From contig CAMFTS010000003.1 of NCBI GenBank assembly GCA_945988915.1, positions 1 to 35,127 on the forward strand: a stretch of DNA of 35,127 bases. Direction: 5' to 3'. This document shows, piece after piece, positions 8,822 to 17,271 of this stretch. Position 1 is the stretch's first letter, and each line of letters starts with the position of its first letter. The stretch is from an uncultured Clostridia bacterium. Its GTDB lineage: Bacteria > Bacillota > Clostridia > Oscillospirales > Acutalibacteraceae. The notes under the pieces were generated by a model, which had not been told where the DNA came from, did not search any database, and saw only the letters and a list, made by a program, of their open reading frames with translations. The translations under genes and the position numbers were made by a program.

Positions 8822-9217
8822 TTAGTTCCTCCTTGTAGTTGATTTTAATAATTCTTCAAGATTTGCGGGAGGATTTATAAGTGTAAAGCCGCAGCAGTAA
8901 ACATATTTTAAATTCTCATAGAGCTTTTTTGAGGCTTTTTCCAACACTCTGTAAACGGATTGACGGCTTACAGAATATTTCCGGGCAATATCACCGACTC
9001 TCATAAGAAGAAAGTATTTATCGTTGATATATTTCTTTTCTGTTTCATCAAGCTCATTTTCAATAGCTAACTTCATCACTCGCTCAAAGTTTTGCTGACG
9101 CATACTGACAATGTATTTCGGTAATTCCTTTACATCATCTGCTGTCATCATTTCGAATTTTTCACTTAAAAACAGATATTCGTCACGGCTTAACTGTGTA
9201 GGATTATTGTTCTTCAT
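8822..9217 (-). CDS. Sigma-70 region 4-like / ArpU-type HTH regulator of phage origin
   Basis: Minus-strand RBS AGGAGGATAACG precedes ATG at 9217 (listed ORF starts earlier at 9241). HTH: YFLLMRVGDIARKYSVSRQSVYRVLEKASKKLYENL. Confidence 0.7.
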   Translation of the reverse strand: MKNNNPTQLSRDEYLFLSEKFEMMTADDVKELPKYIVSMRQQNFERVMKLAIENELDETEKKYINDKYFLLMRVGDIARKYSVSRQSVYRVLEKASKKLYENLKYVYCCGFTLINPPANLEELLKSTTRRN

Positions 9218-9250
9218 CGTTATCCTCCTGAAAAATGGCATAAATTAAAA

Positions 9251-9285
9251 CAACACCCAAGAAGGAATATCCCTCTGAGGTGTTG
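9251..9285 (-). promoter_or_regulatory. Terminator-like leader hairpin (candidate attenuator) upstream of the phage-type cassette
   Basis: CAACACC (9251-9257) / GGTGTTG (9279-9285) with inner partial pairing AGAAGGA-ATA-TCCCTCT. Minus-strand 3' side is T-rich (GTTGTTTTAATTTA); plus-strand 3' side is ATTTTTTATCTTT. Confidence 0.55.
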
Positions 9286-9315
9286 ATTTTTTATCTTTGT
9301 TCACTCGCATATATT

Positions 9316-9344
9316 ATTTTAGACGAAAGTTTGTTACTTGTCAA
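9316..9344 (-). promoter_or_regulatory. Sigma-A-type promoter for the phage-type cassette
   Basis: Minus strand: TTGACA (9344-9339), 17-bp spacer AGTAACAAACTTTCGTC, TAAAAT (9321-9316). Confidence 0.65.
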
Positions 9345-9409
9345 CACATAATTTGCTTTGTTTACCAATATTTATATTATACAAAAGGTCGATAAAATAC
9401 GGCTGTTTA

Positions 9410-9438
9410 TTGACATTTATTATGTGTAGTTATATAAT
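9410..9438 (+). promoter_or_regulatory. Consensus sigma-A promoter for the polysaccharide operon
   Basis: TTGACA (9410-9415), 17-bp spacer, TATAAT (9433-9438); ~150 nt upstream of the first gene. Confidence 0.78.
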
Positions 9439-9591
9439 ATAAATACTTATAATCTAATATTATGGGTAATTGTATGTGTTTGCGGATTTATTGAGTTTTG
9501 AAATAAAAATTCCCGATAAATTTTAGCAAAATAATCTGTTTTATAAGCTTTTAAAATATAGAAACCGTGTGTTAATTTAGGGAGTTAAAGA

Positions 9592-11538
9592 ATGAAGAAA
9601 CAAAGAAAAATTCGTTGGCAGCTTGTTATATATGATTTGTTGATATTACTTGCTGTTGATTTCTTGTTGCTTGTGCTTTCGGGCAAGTCAATCGATCATT
9701 TGAGTATATTTATTCAAATTGCATTGGAAATAGTCTGCATATTCGGCGCAAGAATTATCGGCAATGTGTACGGACAGATTTGGAGATATGGCGGTATTCA
9801 GTGCTATCTGCGTCTTTTAGTTACTGACGGAATTGCATTTGTCATAAATGTTATTATCGAAAGAGCGCTTCCTCATTCAATAGCACATATCACTTTCGCA
9901 AGGATGATGGCAATTGCATCTACTAACTTGCTTACGGTTTTATCAATCAGAATGTTATACCGTTATGCTTTTAAGTGCGGAAACGAAGTAACTCCTTTCG
10001 GAAGATTTCTCCTGCTTCTGCTGAAGATGTTTGCAGGCAAAAAAATTGCCGGAGAAAGAAATGTAAATTCCAACAAAATTAAAATTGCAATTATCGGCGC
10101 AGGACGCGTAGGTGTTAGCTTGGCAGAGGAATTGCTCAATAACTCGGCTGCTGCATATATTCCGCGCTGCTTCGTCGATGTCAGTCGAGAAAAAGTCGGC
10201 CGTGACATTCACGGTATTCCCGTATTGCTTGAAAACGAAGCTACTCTCGAACAGTTGAAAAATCTCGGGGTTCAGGAGGTTGTGTTTGCAATCCGCGGAC
10301 TTGAAGATGAGAATAAAAAAAGACTTTATGAATATTACAGAGATGCAGGCTATAAGATTAAAGTGTATGACTATCCCACCATGCATACGGCAGGCAAAAA
10401 ACGCCGCTTGCGTGAGTTCGATATCGAAGAACTGCTCTTCAGGAAGCCCATTGTTGTTAAGGATGAGAAAACACTTTCATATTACCGCGACAAAGTAATT
10501 CTGATAACGGGCGGCGGCGGTTCTATCGGTTCCGAGCTTTGCCGTCAGCTTGCAACCATGCAGCCTAAGCAGATTATTATTCTTGATATCTATGAAAACG
10601 GCGCATATGAAGTTCAGCAGGAATTAAAAATCGCATACGGCGACAAGCTTGATATCCGCATAGAGATAATGTCTATCACAAATAAGCCGGCAATGGCTAA
10701 GGTGTTTGAAGCATACCGTCCGCAAATTGTTATAAATGCCGCTGCACATAAGCATGTTCCGCTTATGGAGCACAACTGCGTTGAAGCGGTTGAAAACAAT
10801 GTTTTCGGCACGGAGAATGTAATTGAACTGTGCGAAGAATACGGCGCTGAAAGATTTATGATGGTATCAACCGATAAGGCGGTTAATCCGACTAATGTTA
10901 TGGGCGCAACAAAGCGTATGTGTGAAATGCTCGTTCAAAGCGCAAGTACATACGGAAATGTTAAGTACAGTGCGACACGCTTCGGTAATGTTCTGGGCTC
11001 GGCAGGCTCCGTTATTCCGTTGTTTAAAAAGCAGATTGCCAACGGCGGTCCCGTTACCTTGACAGATAAGAGAATTATCCGTTACTTTATGACTATTTCC
11101 GAAGCAAGTCAGTTGGTTCTTCAGTCGGGCGCTATGGCTCAGAACGGAGAATTGTTCGTTCTTGATATGGGCCGACCCGTAAAAATTCTTGATCTGGCAG
11201 AAAATATGATTAAGCTTTCGGGCGCTCAGGGTATTGAGATTTTAGAAACAGGCTTAAGACCTGGTGAAAAATTATATGAAGAGCTTCTTACTAAAAACGA
11301 GGATCTCGACAAAACGGAAAACAGTCTTATCTTTATTGAAAGAGACTGCCCGTTGGATAAGGCAGAAATCGACAGTAAAATGGCTTGTCTTAAAGCGGCT
11401 TGTGATACGGGTAACGACGAAGAAGTTAAGCAGGCTTTGATGAAAGTTGTTCCGACCTTCCGCAAGCCTGAGGAAGTAAACGAAAAAGCCGATGAAGCAG
11501 AGGAAATGCAAGACAAGAGAGAAATTTTAATGGTTTAA
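9592..11538 (+). CDS. CapD/WbpM/PglF-like membrane nucleotide-sugar 4,6-dehydratase (polysaccharide biosynthesis)
   Basis: N-terminal TM segments; IIGAGRVGVSLAEEL; Rossmann VILITGGGGSIGSELCRQL; NAAAHKHVPLMEHN; FMMVSTDKAVNPTNVMGATKR; ATRFGNVLGSAGSVIPLF. Confidence 0.93.
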   Translation: MKKQRKIRWQLVIYDLLILLAVDFLLLVLSGKSIDHLSIFIQIALEIVCIFGARIIGNVYGQIWRYGGIQCYLRLLVTDGIAFVINVIIERALPHSIAHITFARMMAIASTNLLTVLSIRMLYRYAFKCGNEVTPFGRFLLLLLKMFAGKKIAGERNVNSNKIKIAIIGAGRVGVSLAEELLNNSAAAYIPRCFVDVSREKVGRDIHGIPVLLENEATLEQLKNLGVQEVVFAIRGLEDENKKRLYEYYRDAGYKIKVYDYPTMHTAGKKRRLREFDIEELLFRKPIVVKDEKTLSYYRDKVILITGGGGSIGSELCRQLATMQPKQIIILDIYENGAYEVQQELKIAYGDKLDIRIEIMSITNKPAMAKVFEAYRPQIVINAAAHKHVPLMEHNCVEAVENNVFGTENVIELCEEYGAERFMMVSTDKAVNPTNVMGATKRMCEMLVQSASTYGNVKYSATRFGNVLGSAGSVIPLFKKQIANGGPVTLTDKRIIRYFMTISEASQLVLQSGAMAQNGELFVLDMGRPVKILDLAENMIKLSGAQGIEILETGLRPGEKLYEELLTKNEDLDKTENSLIFIERDCPLDKAEIDSKMACLKAACDTGNDEEVKQALMKVVPTFRKPEEVNEKADEAEEMQDKREILMV

Positions 11539-11568
11539 TTGATTTAACTTTTTGTGGAGAGTTTGAGA

Positions 11569-12252
11569 ATGAATACAGCTATTACCGAGCAGAAGAGAAA
11601 AGCCGCATATGACGGTATATATAACAGATATATTAAAAGAATTATTGATTTTACCATTACCGGTATTGCTCTCTTAATCCTATGGCCGCTTTATTTGATT
11701 ATCAGTCTTGCAATAGCTGTTGAAGACGGCACACCTGTATTTTACCGTGCCGAGCGTGGCGGATATAAAGGCAGACCGTTTAAAATATGCAAGTTCAGAA
11801 GTATGGTTAAAAATGCGGATAAAATAGGCGGAGGAACAACAGCATTAAATGATCCGCGCATAACAAAAACAGGAAATATTCTCAGAAAGACAAAATTAGA
11901 TGAGATTCCTCAAATCGGTCAGGTGTTTTTGGGAAAAATGAGTTTAATAGGACCACGACCCGAATTATTGCGCTATGTTGACCAATATTGCGGTGATGAA
12001 AAGGATATTCTTCAGGTCCGTCCCGGAATTACCGATTTCAGTTCCATGGAATTTATTAACTTAGATGAAATTGTTGGCGGTGACAACGCCGATGAAATGT
12101 ATGAAAAATATGTTTTGAAAAGGAAAAATGAACTTCGCGTAAAATATGCACATGAGGTGTCGTTCAAAACAGATACATACATTCTTTTTAAAACTCTTTC
12201 TGCGGTATTTAAAAAAGCATTTGGCTTCTTATTCAAAAATGAGCACAGATAA
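11569..12252 (+). CDS. Initiating bacterial sugar transferase (undecaprenyl-phosphate sugar-1-P transferase)
   Basis: KRIIDFTITGIALLILWPLYLIISLAIAVEDGTPVFYRAERGGYKGRPFKICKFRSMV...GPRPELLRYVDQY. ATG 11569 preferred over the listed GTG 11554 because of GGAGAG spacing. Confidence 0.95.
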   Translation: MNTAITEQKRKAAYDGIYNRYIKRIIDFTITGIALLILWPLYLIISLAIAVEDGTPVFYRAERGGYKGRPFKICKFRSMVKNADKIGGGTTALNDPRITKTGNILRKTKLDEIPQIGQVFLGKMSLIGPRPELLRYVDQYCGDEKDILQVRPGITDFSSMEFINLDEIVGGDNADEMYEKYVLKRKNELRVKYAHEVSFKTDTYILFKTLSAVFKKAFGFLFKNEHR

Positions 12253-12279
12253 TAAGCATTTCAGTTAACGGGGACAATT

Positions 12280-13215
12280 ATGGAATATCTTGTTTTAAAA
12301 AATTCAGATTTGAAGGTTTCAAGGCTTTGCATGGGCGGATGTCCTATGGGCGGATACGGTTGGGGAGATACCCGGGAAGCCGAATTGACAGCTGCTGTTC
12401 ACACAGCGTTAGACCAAGGCGTTACCATGTTCGACACCGCTGATACTTACGGTCTCGGACAGTCAGAAATTACATTAGGTAAAGCTTTGGGAAGCCACAG
12501 AAAAGATGTTGTTATTGCCACAAAGTTCGGTGTGCGTGTCGGCGGCGGCAAAACTACATACGACAACAGTCCTGAATGGATTAAAACGGCTTGTGATGCA
12601 AGCTTGAACAGATTGGGCACGGATTATATAGACTTGTATCAAGTACATTACCGTGATTCAAAAACTCCTGTTTCAGTTGTTATTGATGCTTTGGAAGAAT
12701 TGAAAAAATGCGGAAAAATCAGATATTTCGGCTTGTCAAATATCTATGAATCTGATATTGAAGAATTAAAACCTTTTGTCGGCAAATTCATTAGCTTTCA
12801 GGATGAATACAGTCTTGCCTGCAGAAAAAATGAAATTCAAATGCGAAGCATTGCAGAAGAATTGCAAATGAATCCCATGACTTGGGGCAGTTTAGGACAA
12901 GGAATCCTTACAGGGAAATATACTAAAGAAAGCACATTCGGTGCTGACGACAGAAGAAGCCGTGATATTTATGTTAATTTCCACGGCGACAAGCTTTTGA
13001 AGAATCTTGAAATCGTTGATGTGATGAAAGAAATTGCACTCAAGCATAACAAACCTGTTTCAGCCGTTGCAATTCGATTTATATTAGATTATTTTCCGGA
13101 TTCGGTTGTGCTTTGCGGCGCAAAACGCCCAAGCCAGGTTTTGGGTAATGTTGAAGGCGCTGACTGGCACTTGGATAAAGAAGATATCCGAAAATTAGAT
13201 GAGGTTTCAAAATGA
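12280..13215 (+). CDS. Aldo/keto reductase
   Basis: SRLCMGGCPMGG, TMFDTADTYGLGQSEITLGKAL, IATKFG, DYIDLYQVHYRD, KIRYFGLSN motifs. Confidence 0.92.
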   Translation: MEYLVLKNSDLKVSRLCMGGCPMGGYGWGDTREAELTAAVHTALDQGVTMFDTADTYGLGQSEITLGKALGSHRKDVVIATKFGVRVGGGKTTYDNSPEWIKTACDASLNRLGTDYIDLYQVHYRDSKTPVSVVIDALEELKKCGKIRYFGLSNIYESDIEELKPFVGKFISFQDEYSLACRKNEIQMRSIAEELQMNPMTWGSLGQGILTGKYTKESTFGADDRRSRDIYVNFHGDKLLKNLEIVDVMKEIALKHNKPVSAVAIRFILDYFPDSVVLCGAKRPSQVLGNVEGADWHLDKEDIRKLDEVSK

Positions 13216-14273
13216 GTGACAAAAAACACAATTATGTAATTGATGTTTTATATGCTTTCGGTACAGTTTTAGTTATTGCAGGACATTCTCATTCAAGTGA
13301 TTGGAGTACATTTTCCCATACTGTTTTAAACAGCATTATTGGTTTTATTTACTCATTTCATATGCATTTGTTTTTCTTTATTGCAGGATTTTTGTTTGTT
13401 AATTCAAGCAGTTTGCAAAACAAAGGATTCAAAAAGTGGATTGGTGAAAAGGGGTTAAGATTATTAGTACCGTATGCGGTGCTTTCAATAGTTGCTGCTG
13501 TTCCGAAGTATTATTTCGAGAACAGAACATTTCACGGCTTAGGCAAGAGCTTAATTGAGTTTGCACTTATGCCGAGAAAGGGCGTGTGGGGTCATCTTTG
13601 GTTTTTACCAATACTCTTTGCGGTATATTTTATTGTAGGCTTTGTTTGGTCTTTACTGAAAGATGATAAGCACAAGAAAATATCAATGTTTGTAATGTCG
13701 GCAGTTTTTCTTGTTGCTTACTATATCCCTGCCGATACTTATTTCTTTGGCATTAGTGATTTAAAGAAATTTTCGTTCTTTTTTGCCGTCGGTATGATAG
13801 TAAAAGAATATGTATATGACCGCTTAGTGTTGTTGTCAAAGAAATACAAAGCATTATTGTGGATATTGTGTTTTGTCGTTGGCACGATACTTATTGTTAA
13901 CTTCAGAGAAAATATCCGTTTCCAAATTATCAACGCATTACTTATGATTAGTGCATGTGCCTTATTTGCATCGCTGATGCCTGAATTAAAAGCTGTTAAA
14001 TGGATAAGCAAAAATAACTATACCATTTATCTTATAGCATGGCCGTTTCAGTCAGTAATGATGGCAGTTTGCGGTAAAATGCATTTTAATTGGCGGGTCA
14101 CAAGTATAAGTATGTTCTTAACAGGAATTATTCTTCCTGTGATTTTCATTATTGTTTATGATAAATGCAAATTTTTACATAATAAATTCTTTAATCTTGT
14201 CCTGGGTTATAACGGAGGTGAAATAAATGACAAGCGAACAATTAGCTTGGAAAATCAGAAGACACGGAATTGA
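13212..14273 (+). CDS. Membrane acyltransferase (acyltransferase-3 family)
   Basis: Multi-TM; DVLYAFGTVLVIAGHSH, FSFHMHLFFFIAGFLF, GHLWFLPILFAVYF; ATGA overlap with preceding gene. Confidence 0.85.
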   Translation: MSDKKHNYVIDVLYAFGTVLVIAGHSHSSDWSTFSHTVLNSIIGFIYSFHMHLFFFIAGFLFVNSSSLQNKGFKKWIGEKGLRLLVPYAVLSIVAAVPKYYFENRTFHGLGKSLIEFALMPRKGVWGHLWFLPILFAVYFIVGFVWSLLKDDKHKKISMFVMSAVFLVAYYIPADTYFFGISDLKKFSFFFAVGMIVKEYVYDRLVLLSKKYKALLWILCFVVGTILIVNFRENIRFQIINALLMISACALFASLMPELKAVKWISKNNYTIYLIAWPFQSVMMAVCGKMHFNWRVTSISMFLTGIILPVIFIIVYDKCKFLHNKFFNLVLGYNGGEINDKRTISLENQKTRN

Positions 14274-15225
14274 AATGACGCATCTGTCAGGCGGCAGTCA
14301 TATCGGCGCTATTTTGTCGGTTGCTGATATAGTAGCAATGCTTTATACGGAAGTAATGAATTTTGATTCAAAAAATCCAAAGCTTGAAAGCCGTGACCGT
14401 TTTATTCTCAGTAAAGGTCATGCGGGTGCATCTATTTATGCTGCGCTTGCAGAGAACGGATTCTTCAGCGTTGACGAATTAAAAACTCATTATCAAAACG
14501 GAAGCAGACTTTCCGGACATGTTTCTCATCATCTTCCCGGCGTTGACTTCTCAACGGGATCTCTCGGACACGGATTATCGGCCGGAACGGGAATGGCGTA
14601 TGCGGCTAAAAAGGATGGTAAAACTCATAAGGTTTATGTAGTTCTCGGCGACGGCGAATGTGACGAAGGCTCTGTTTGGGAAGCGGCACTTTTTGCAAAT
14701 CATTTCAGACTCAGCAATTTAATTGCCATTGTTGACCATAACCATATGCAAAGTATGGACTTCCAAGAGAATACATTGGAAATCGAAGACTTTGGCTCAA
14801 AGTGGAAAGCATTTGGCTGGAATGTAATTGAAACAGACGGAAATAATCACGATGAGCTCAGAATCGCTTTCCAAAAAGCTGACGAATACAGTAAAGATGA
14901 AGCACATAAGCCGACAGTAATTATTGCAAATACAATCAAAGGCTACGGTGTTTCATTTATGCAGAATGATATTCTTTGGCATTATCGTTTTCCTCATGAC
15001 GGCTGGGAATATGACTGTGCAGTCAATGAATTACATAAGATAAAGCCTGAAGGCGTTGAAGATATATATACACCAAACGGAATTGAAAATCCGTCTTTAC
15101 CGACATCTCAAGATGATATCGGAAACGATCATACTTTCTCCTATACATGGAATACCGATTATCCGGAAAAGATGCGAAGAGTTGAAGCGCCTTCCGGAAG
15201 CGGCGAAAGAGAACATAAGCTATAA
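14227..15225 (+). CDS. Transketolase, N-terminal subunit
   Basis: ThDP-binding VVLGDGECDEGSVWEAALFANHFRLSNLIAIVDHNHMQ; SKGHAGASIYAALAENGFF; GSLGHGLSAGTGMA; RBS GGAGGTGAAATA. Confidence 0.92.
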   Translation: MTSEQLAWKIRRHGIEMTHLSGGSHIGAILSVADIVAMLYTEVMNFDSKNPKLESRDRFILSKGHAGASIYAALAENGFFSVDELKTHYQNGSRLSGHVSHHLPGVDFSTGSLGHGLSAGTGMAYAAKKDGKTHKVYVVLGDGECDEGSVWEAALFANHFRLSNLIAIVDHNHMQSMDFQENTLEIEDFGSKWKAFGWNVIETDGNNHDELRIAFQKADEYSKDEAHKPTVIIANTIKGYGVSFMQNDILWHYRFPHDGWEYDCAVNELHKIKPEGVEDIYTPNGIENPSLPTSQDDIGNDHTFSYTWNTDYPEKMRRVEAPSGSGEREHKL

Positions 15226-15239
15226 GGAGAATAAAACTA

Positions 15240-16163
15240 ATGAGAGATACTTTTGTCAGAACTTTAGTTGAATTGGCTAAAGAGGATAAAAACATAGAAT
15301 TGATTACAGGCGACCTCGGTTTCGGCGTGTTAAAGCCCTATTGGGAGGCAGTACCGAATCAATTTACAAACGCAGGTATCGCGGAACAAAATATGACTAC
15401 CGTTGCGGCAGGAATGGCTTTAGAGGGAAAGAATGTTTTTACTTATTCAATAGGTAATTTCCCGACTTTACGCTGTTTGGAGCAAATACGAAATGACTGT
15501 GCTTATCATAACGCAAATGTAAAGGTTGTGTGCATTGGAGGCGGCTTCGTTTACGGCTCACTCGGTATGAGTCATCAGGCTACTGAAGATATCGCAATTC
15601 TTCGCGCGTTGCCTGATGTAGTTGTTATGGCACCGGGTGACCTGGTTGAAGCAGAGGAATGCACAAAAGCACTTGCTGAATATTCGGGTACGGCTTATTT
15701 AAGACTTGGTCGCGGCGGTGAAAAACGCATACACGATAAAATCGAAAACTTCCGAATCGGTAAGGCCGTAAAGGTTAAGGACGGAGAGAAAATTGCTGTT
15801 TTCTCAACAGGTGCGATTTTTGAAGAAGTACAAAGTGCTTGTGATATCTTAATCGAAAAGGGATATAACCCGGCAGTCTATACATTCCCGACAGTTAAGC
15901 CGATTGATGTTGATACTGTTAAGGCTTGTGCAAATGATTTCGATTTAATTGTTACTTGTGAAGAACACAATGTTATCGGCGGTTTCGGCGGTGCAGTTGC
16001 AGAAGTAATGGCTGAAATGAAATCAAAAAATGCATATTTACTGCGCATAGGATTGGATGATCAGTATTCGGTTAAGGTCGGAAATCAGAAATACTTAAGA
16101 AAACAGTACGGAATGACCGGCGATGAAATCGTAAGAAAGATTGAGGAATCGTTAAATGACTAA
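15240..16163 (+). CDS. Transketolase, C-terminal subunit
   Basis: ITGDLGFGVL, FTNAGIAEQNMTTVAAGMALEGKNVFTYSIGNF, SHQATEDIAILRALPDVVVMAPGD. Confidence 0.93.
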   Translation: MRDTFVRTLVELAKEDKNIELITGDLGFGVLKPYWEAVPNQFTNAGIAEQNMTTVAAGMALEGKNVFTYSIGNFPTLRCLEQIRNDCAYHNANVKVVCIGGGFVYGSLGMSHQATEDIAILRALPDVVVMAPGDLVEAEECTKALAEYSGTAYLRLGRGGEKRIHDKIENFRIGKAVKVKDGEKIAVFSTGAIFEEVQSACDILIEKGYNPAVYTFPTVKPIDVDTVKACANDFDLIVTCEEHNVIGGFGGAVAEVMAEMKSKNAYLLRIGLDDQYSVKVGNQKYLRKQYGMTGDEIVRKIEESLND

Positions 16164-17265
16164 AGTTCTTGTGATAGCAAATGATGAGAGCACAATCTTT
16201 AACTTTCGCAGGGAAATCTTAGAGGCATTTGCAGCTCAGGGCTTTGAGGTTACAGTTTGTTATCCTCTTGGGACTCATACCGATATTATTGAAAATATCG
16301 GATGTAAGGTTGTTAATCTTGAGGTCAGCCGACACGGAAAGAATATTATCAAAGACCTGAAACTGTTGAAAGATTGTAAAAGACTTATCAAGCAATTCAA
16401 ACCTGATGTCGTTTTGACATACACCGTTAAACCAAATATTTATGGCAGTATTGCTTGCCAAATGTTAAAGGTTCCGTACATAAATAATATTACAGGACTT
16501 GGAAGTGTTCTTCAAAAAGAGAGCATTTTATCTAAATTGATATTGTTTCTGCAGAAAGTTGCATACAGAAAGTCATCGTGTGTTTTCTTCCAGAATAAAG
16601 AAAATTATTTAAGACTCAAAAACTCGGGCGTTATTACAGAAAAAACTCCGACAGCTATTCTTCCGGGCTCGGGAGTTAACTTGAAAATGCAGCCATATGA
16701 ACAGTATCCGCAAAATGACGGAATAACTCGCTTTATCATTGTTTCAAGGATTCGTGCCGATAAGGGATATACAGAATTTTTTGATGCGGCTGAAGAAATT
16801 AAGAGCAAATATCCAAATACCGAATTTCATGTTGTCGGTTGGTACGAGGAAGATGAATTAAAAGCCCGTGTCGATAATCTTAATGACCGCGGTATTGTTA
16901 TCTATCACGGAAAGAAACTGCAAACTGAGGTTCATCAGCTCATCAAAAACTGTGACTGCTTAATTCATCCTTCTTATCACGAGGGTATGGCAAATGTTCT
17001 TATGGAAGCGGCAGCAACGGGACGAGCAGTAATTGCTACCGATATTCCCGGGTGCCGTGAAACCTTTGAAGAAGGCATCACGGGCTTTGGATGCGAAGCT
17101 CAAAGCAGTAAGTCATTAGTTGAAGCGATTGAAAAATTCCTTCATACTGATTACGAAAAAAGAATTGAAATGGGGAAAATTGGACGACAAAAGATGGAAA
17201 AAGAATTTAATCGAGATTTTGTTGCCAACGCATATACAGAACAAATCAAAAAAGTAAAGAGGTAA
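16156..17265 (+). CDS. Glycosyltransferase family 4-like
   Basis: DVVLTYTVKPNIYGSIAC, FIIVSRIRADKGYTEFFDAAEEI, CLIHPSYHEGMANVLMEAAATGRAVIATDIPGCRE. Confidence 0.93.
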   Translation: MTKVLVIANDESTIFNFRREILEAFAAQGFEVTVCYPLGTHTDIIENIGCKVVNLEVSRHGKNIIKDLKLLKDCKRLIKQFKPDVVLTYTVKPNIYGSIACQMLKVPYINNITGLGSVLQKESILSKLILFLQKVAYRKSSCVFFQNKENYLRLKNSGVITEKTPTAILPGSGVNLKMQPYEQYPQNDGITRFIIVSRIRADKGYTEFFDAAEEIKSKYPNTEFHVVGWYEEDELKARVDNLNDRGIVIYHGKKLQTEVHQLIKNCDCLIHPSYHEGMANVLMEAAATGRAVIATDIPGCRETFEEGITGFGCEAQSSKSLVEAIEKFLHTDYEKRIEMGKIGRQKMEKEFNRDFVANAYTEQIKKVKR

Positions 17266-17271
17266 ATAAAA

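Noticed and set aside
5908-9241. Complete prophage or tailocin
   Set aside because: No structural, packaging, replication or integration genes in the window; only regulator, fibre and lysis functions.
9245-9290. Terminator for a plus-strand transcript
   Set aside because: The plus-strand side has a T-tract, but no plus-strand gene upstream ends here; the minus-strand leader interpretation fits the promoter better, though an antisense role cannot be excluded.
9955-10386. Minus-strand ORF (143 aa) antisense to the CapD-like gene
   Set aside because: Cys/Phe-rich composition typical of shadow translation over a well-supported coding gene.
14227-16163. Frameshifted single transketolase gene
   Set aside because: Both halves have their own RBS and complete termini; split N/C transketolase is an established architecture.
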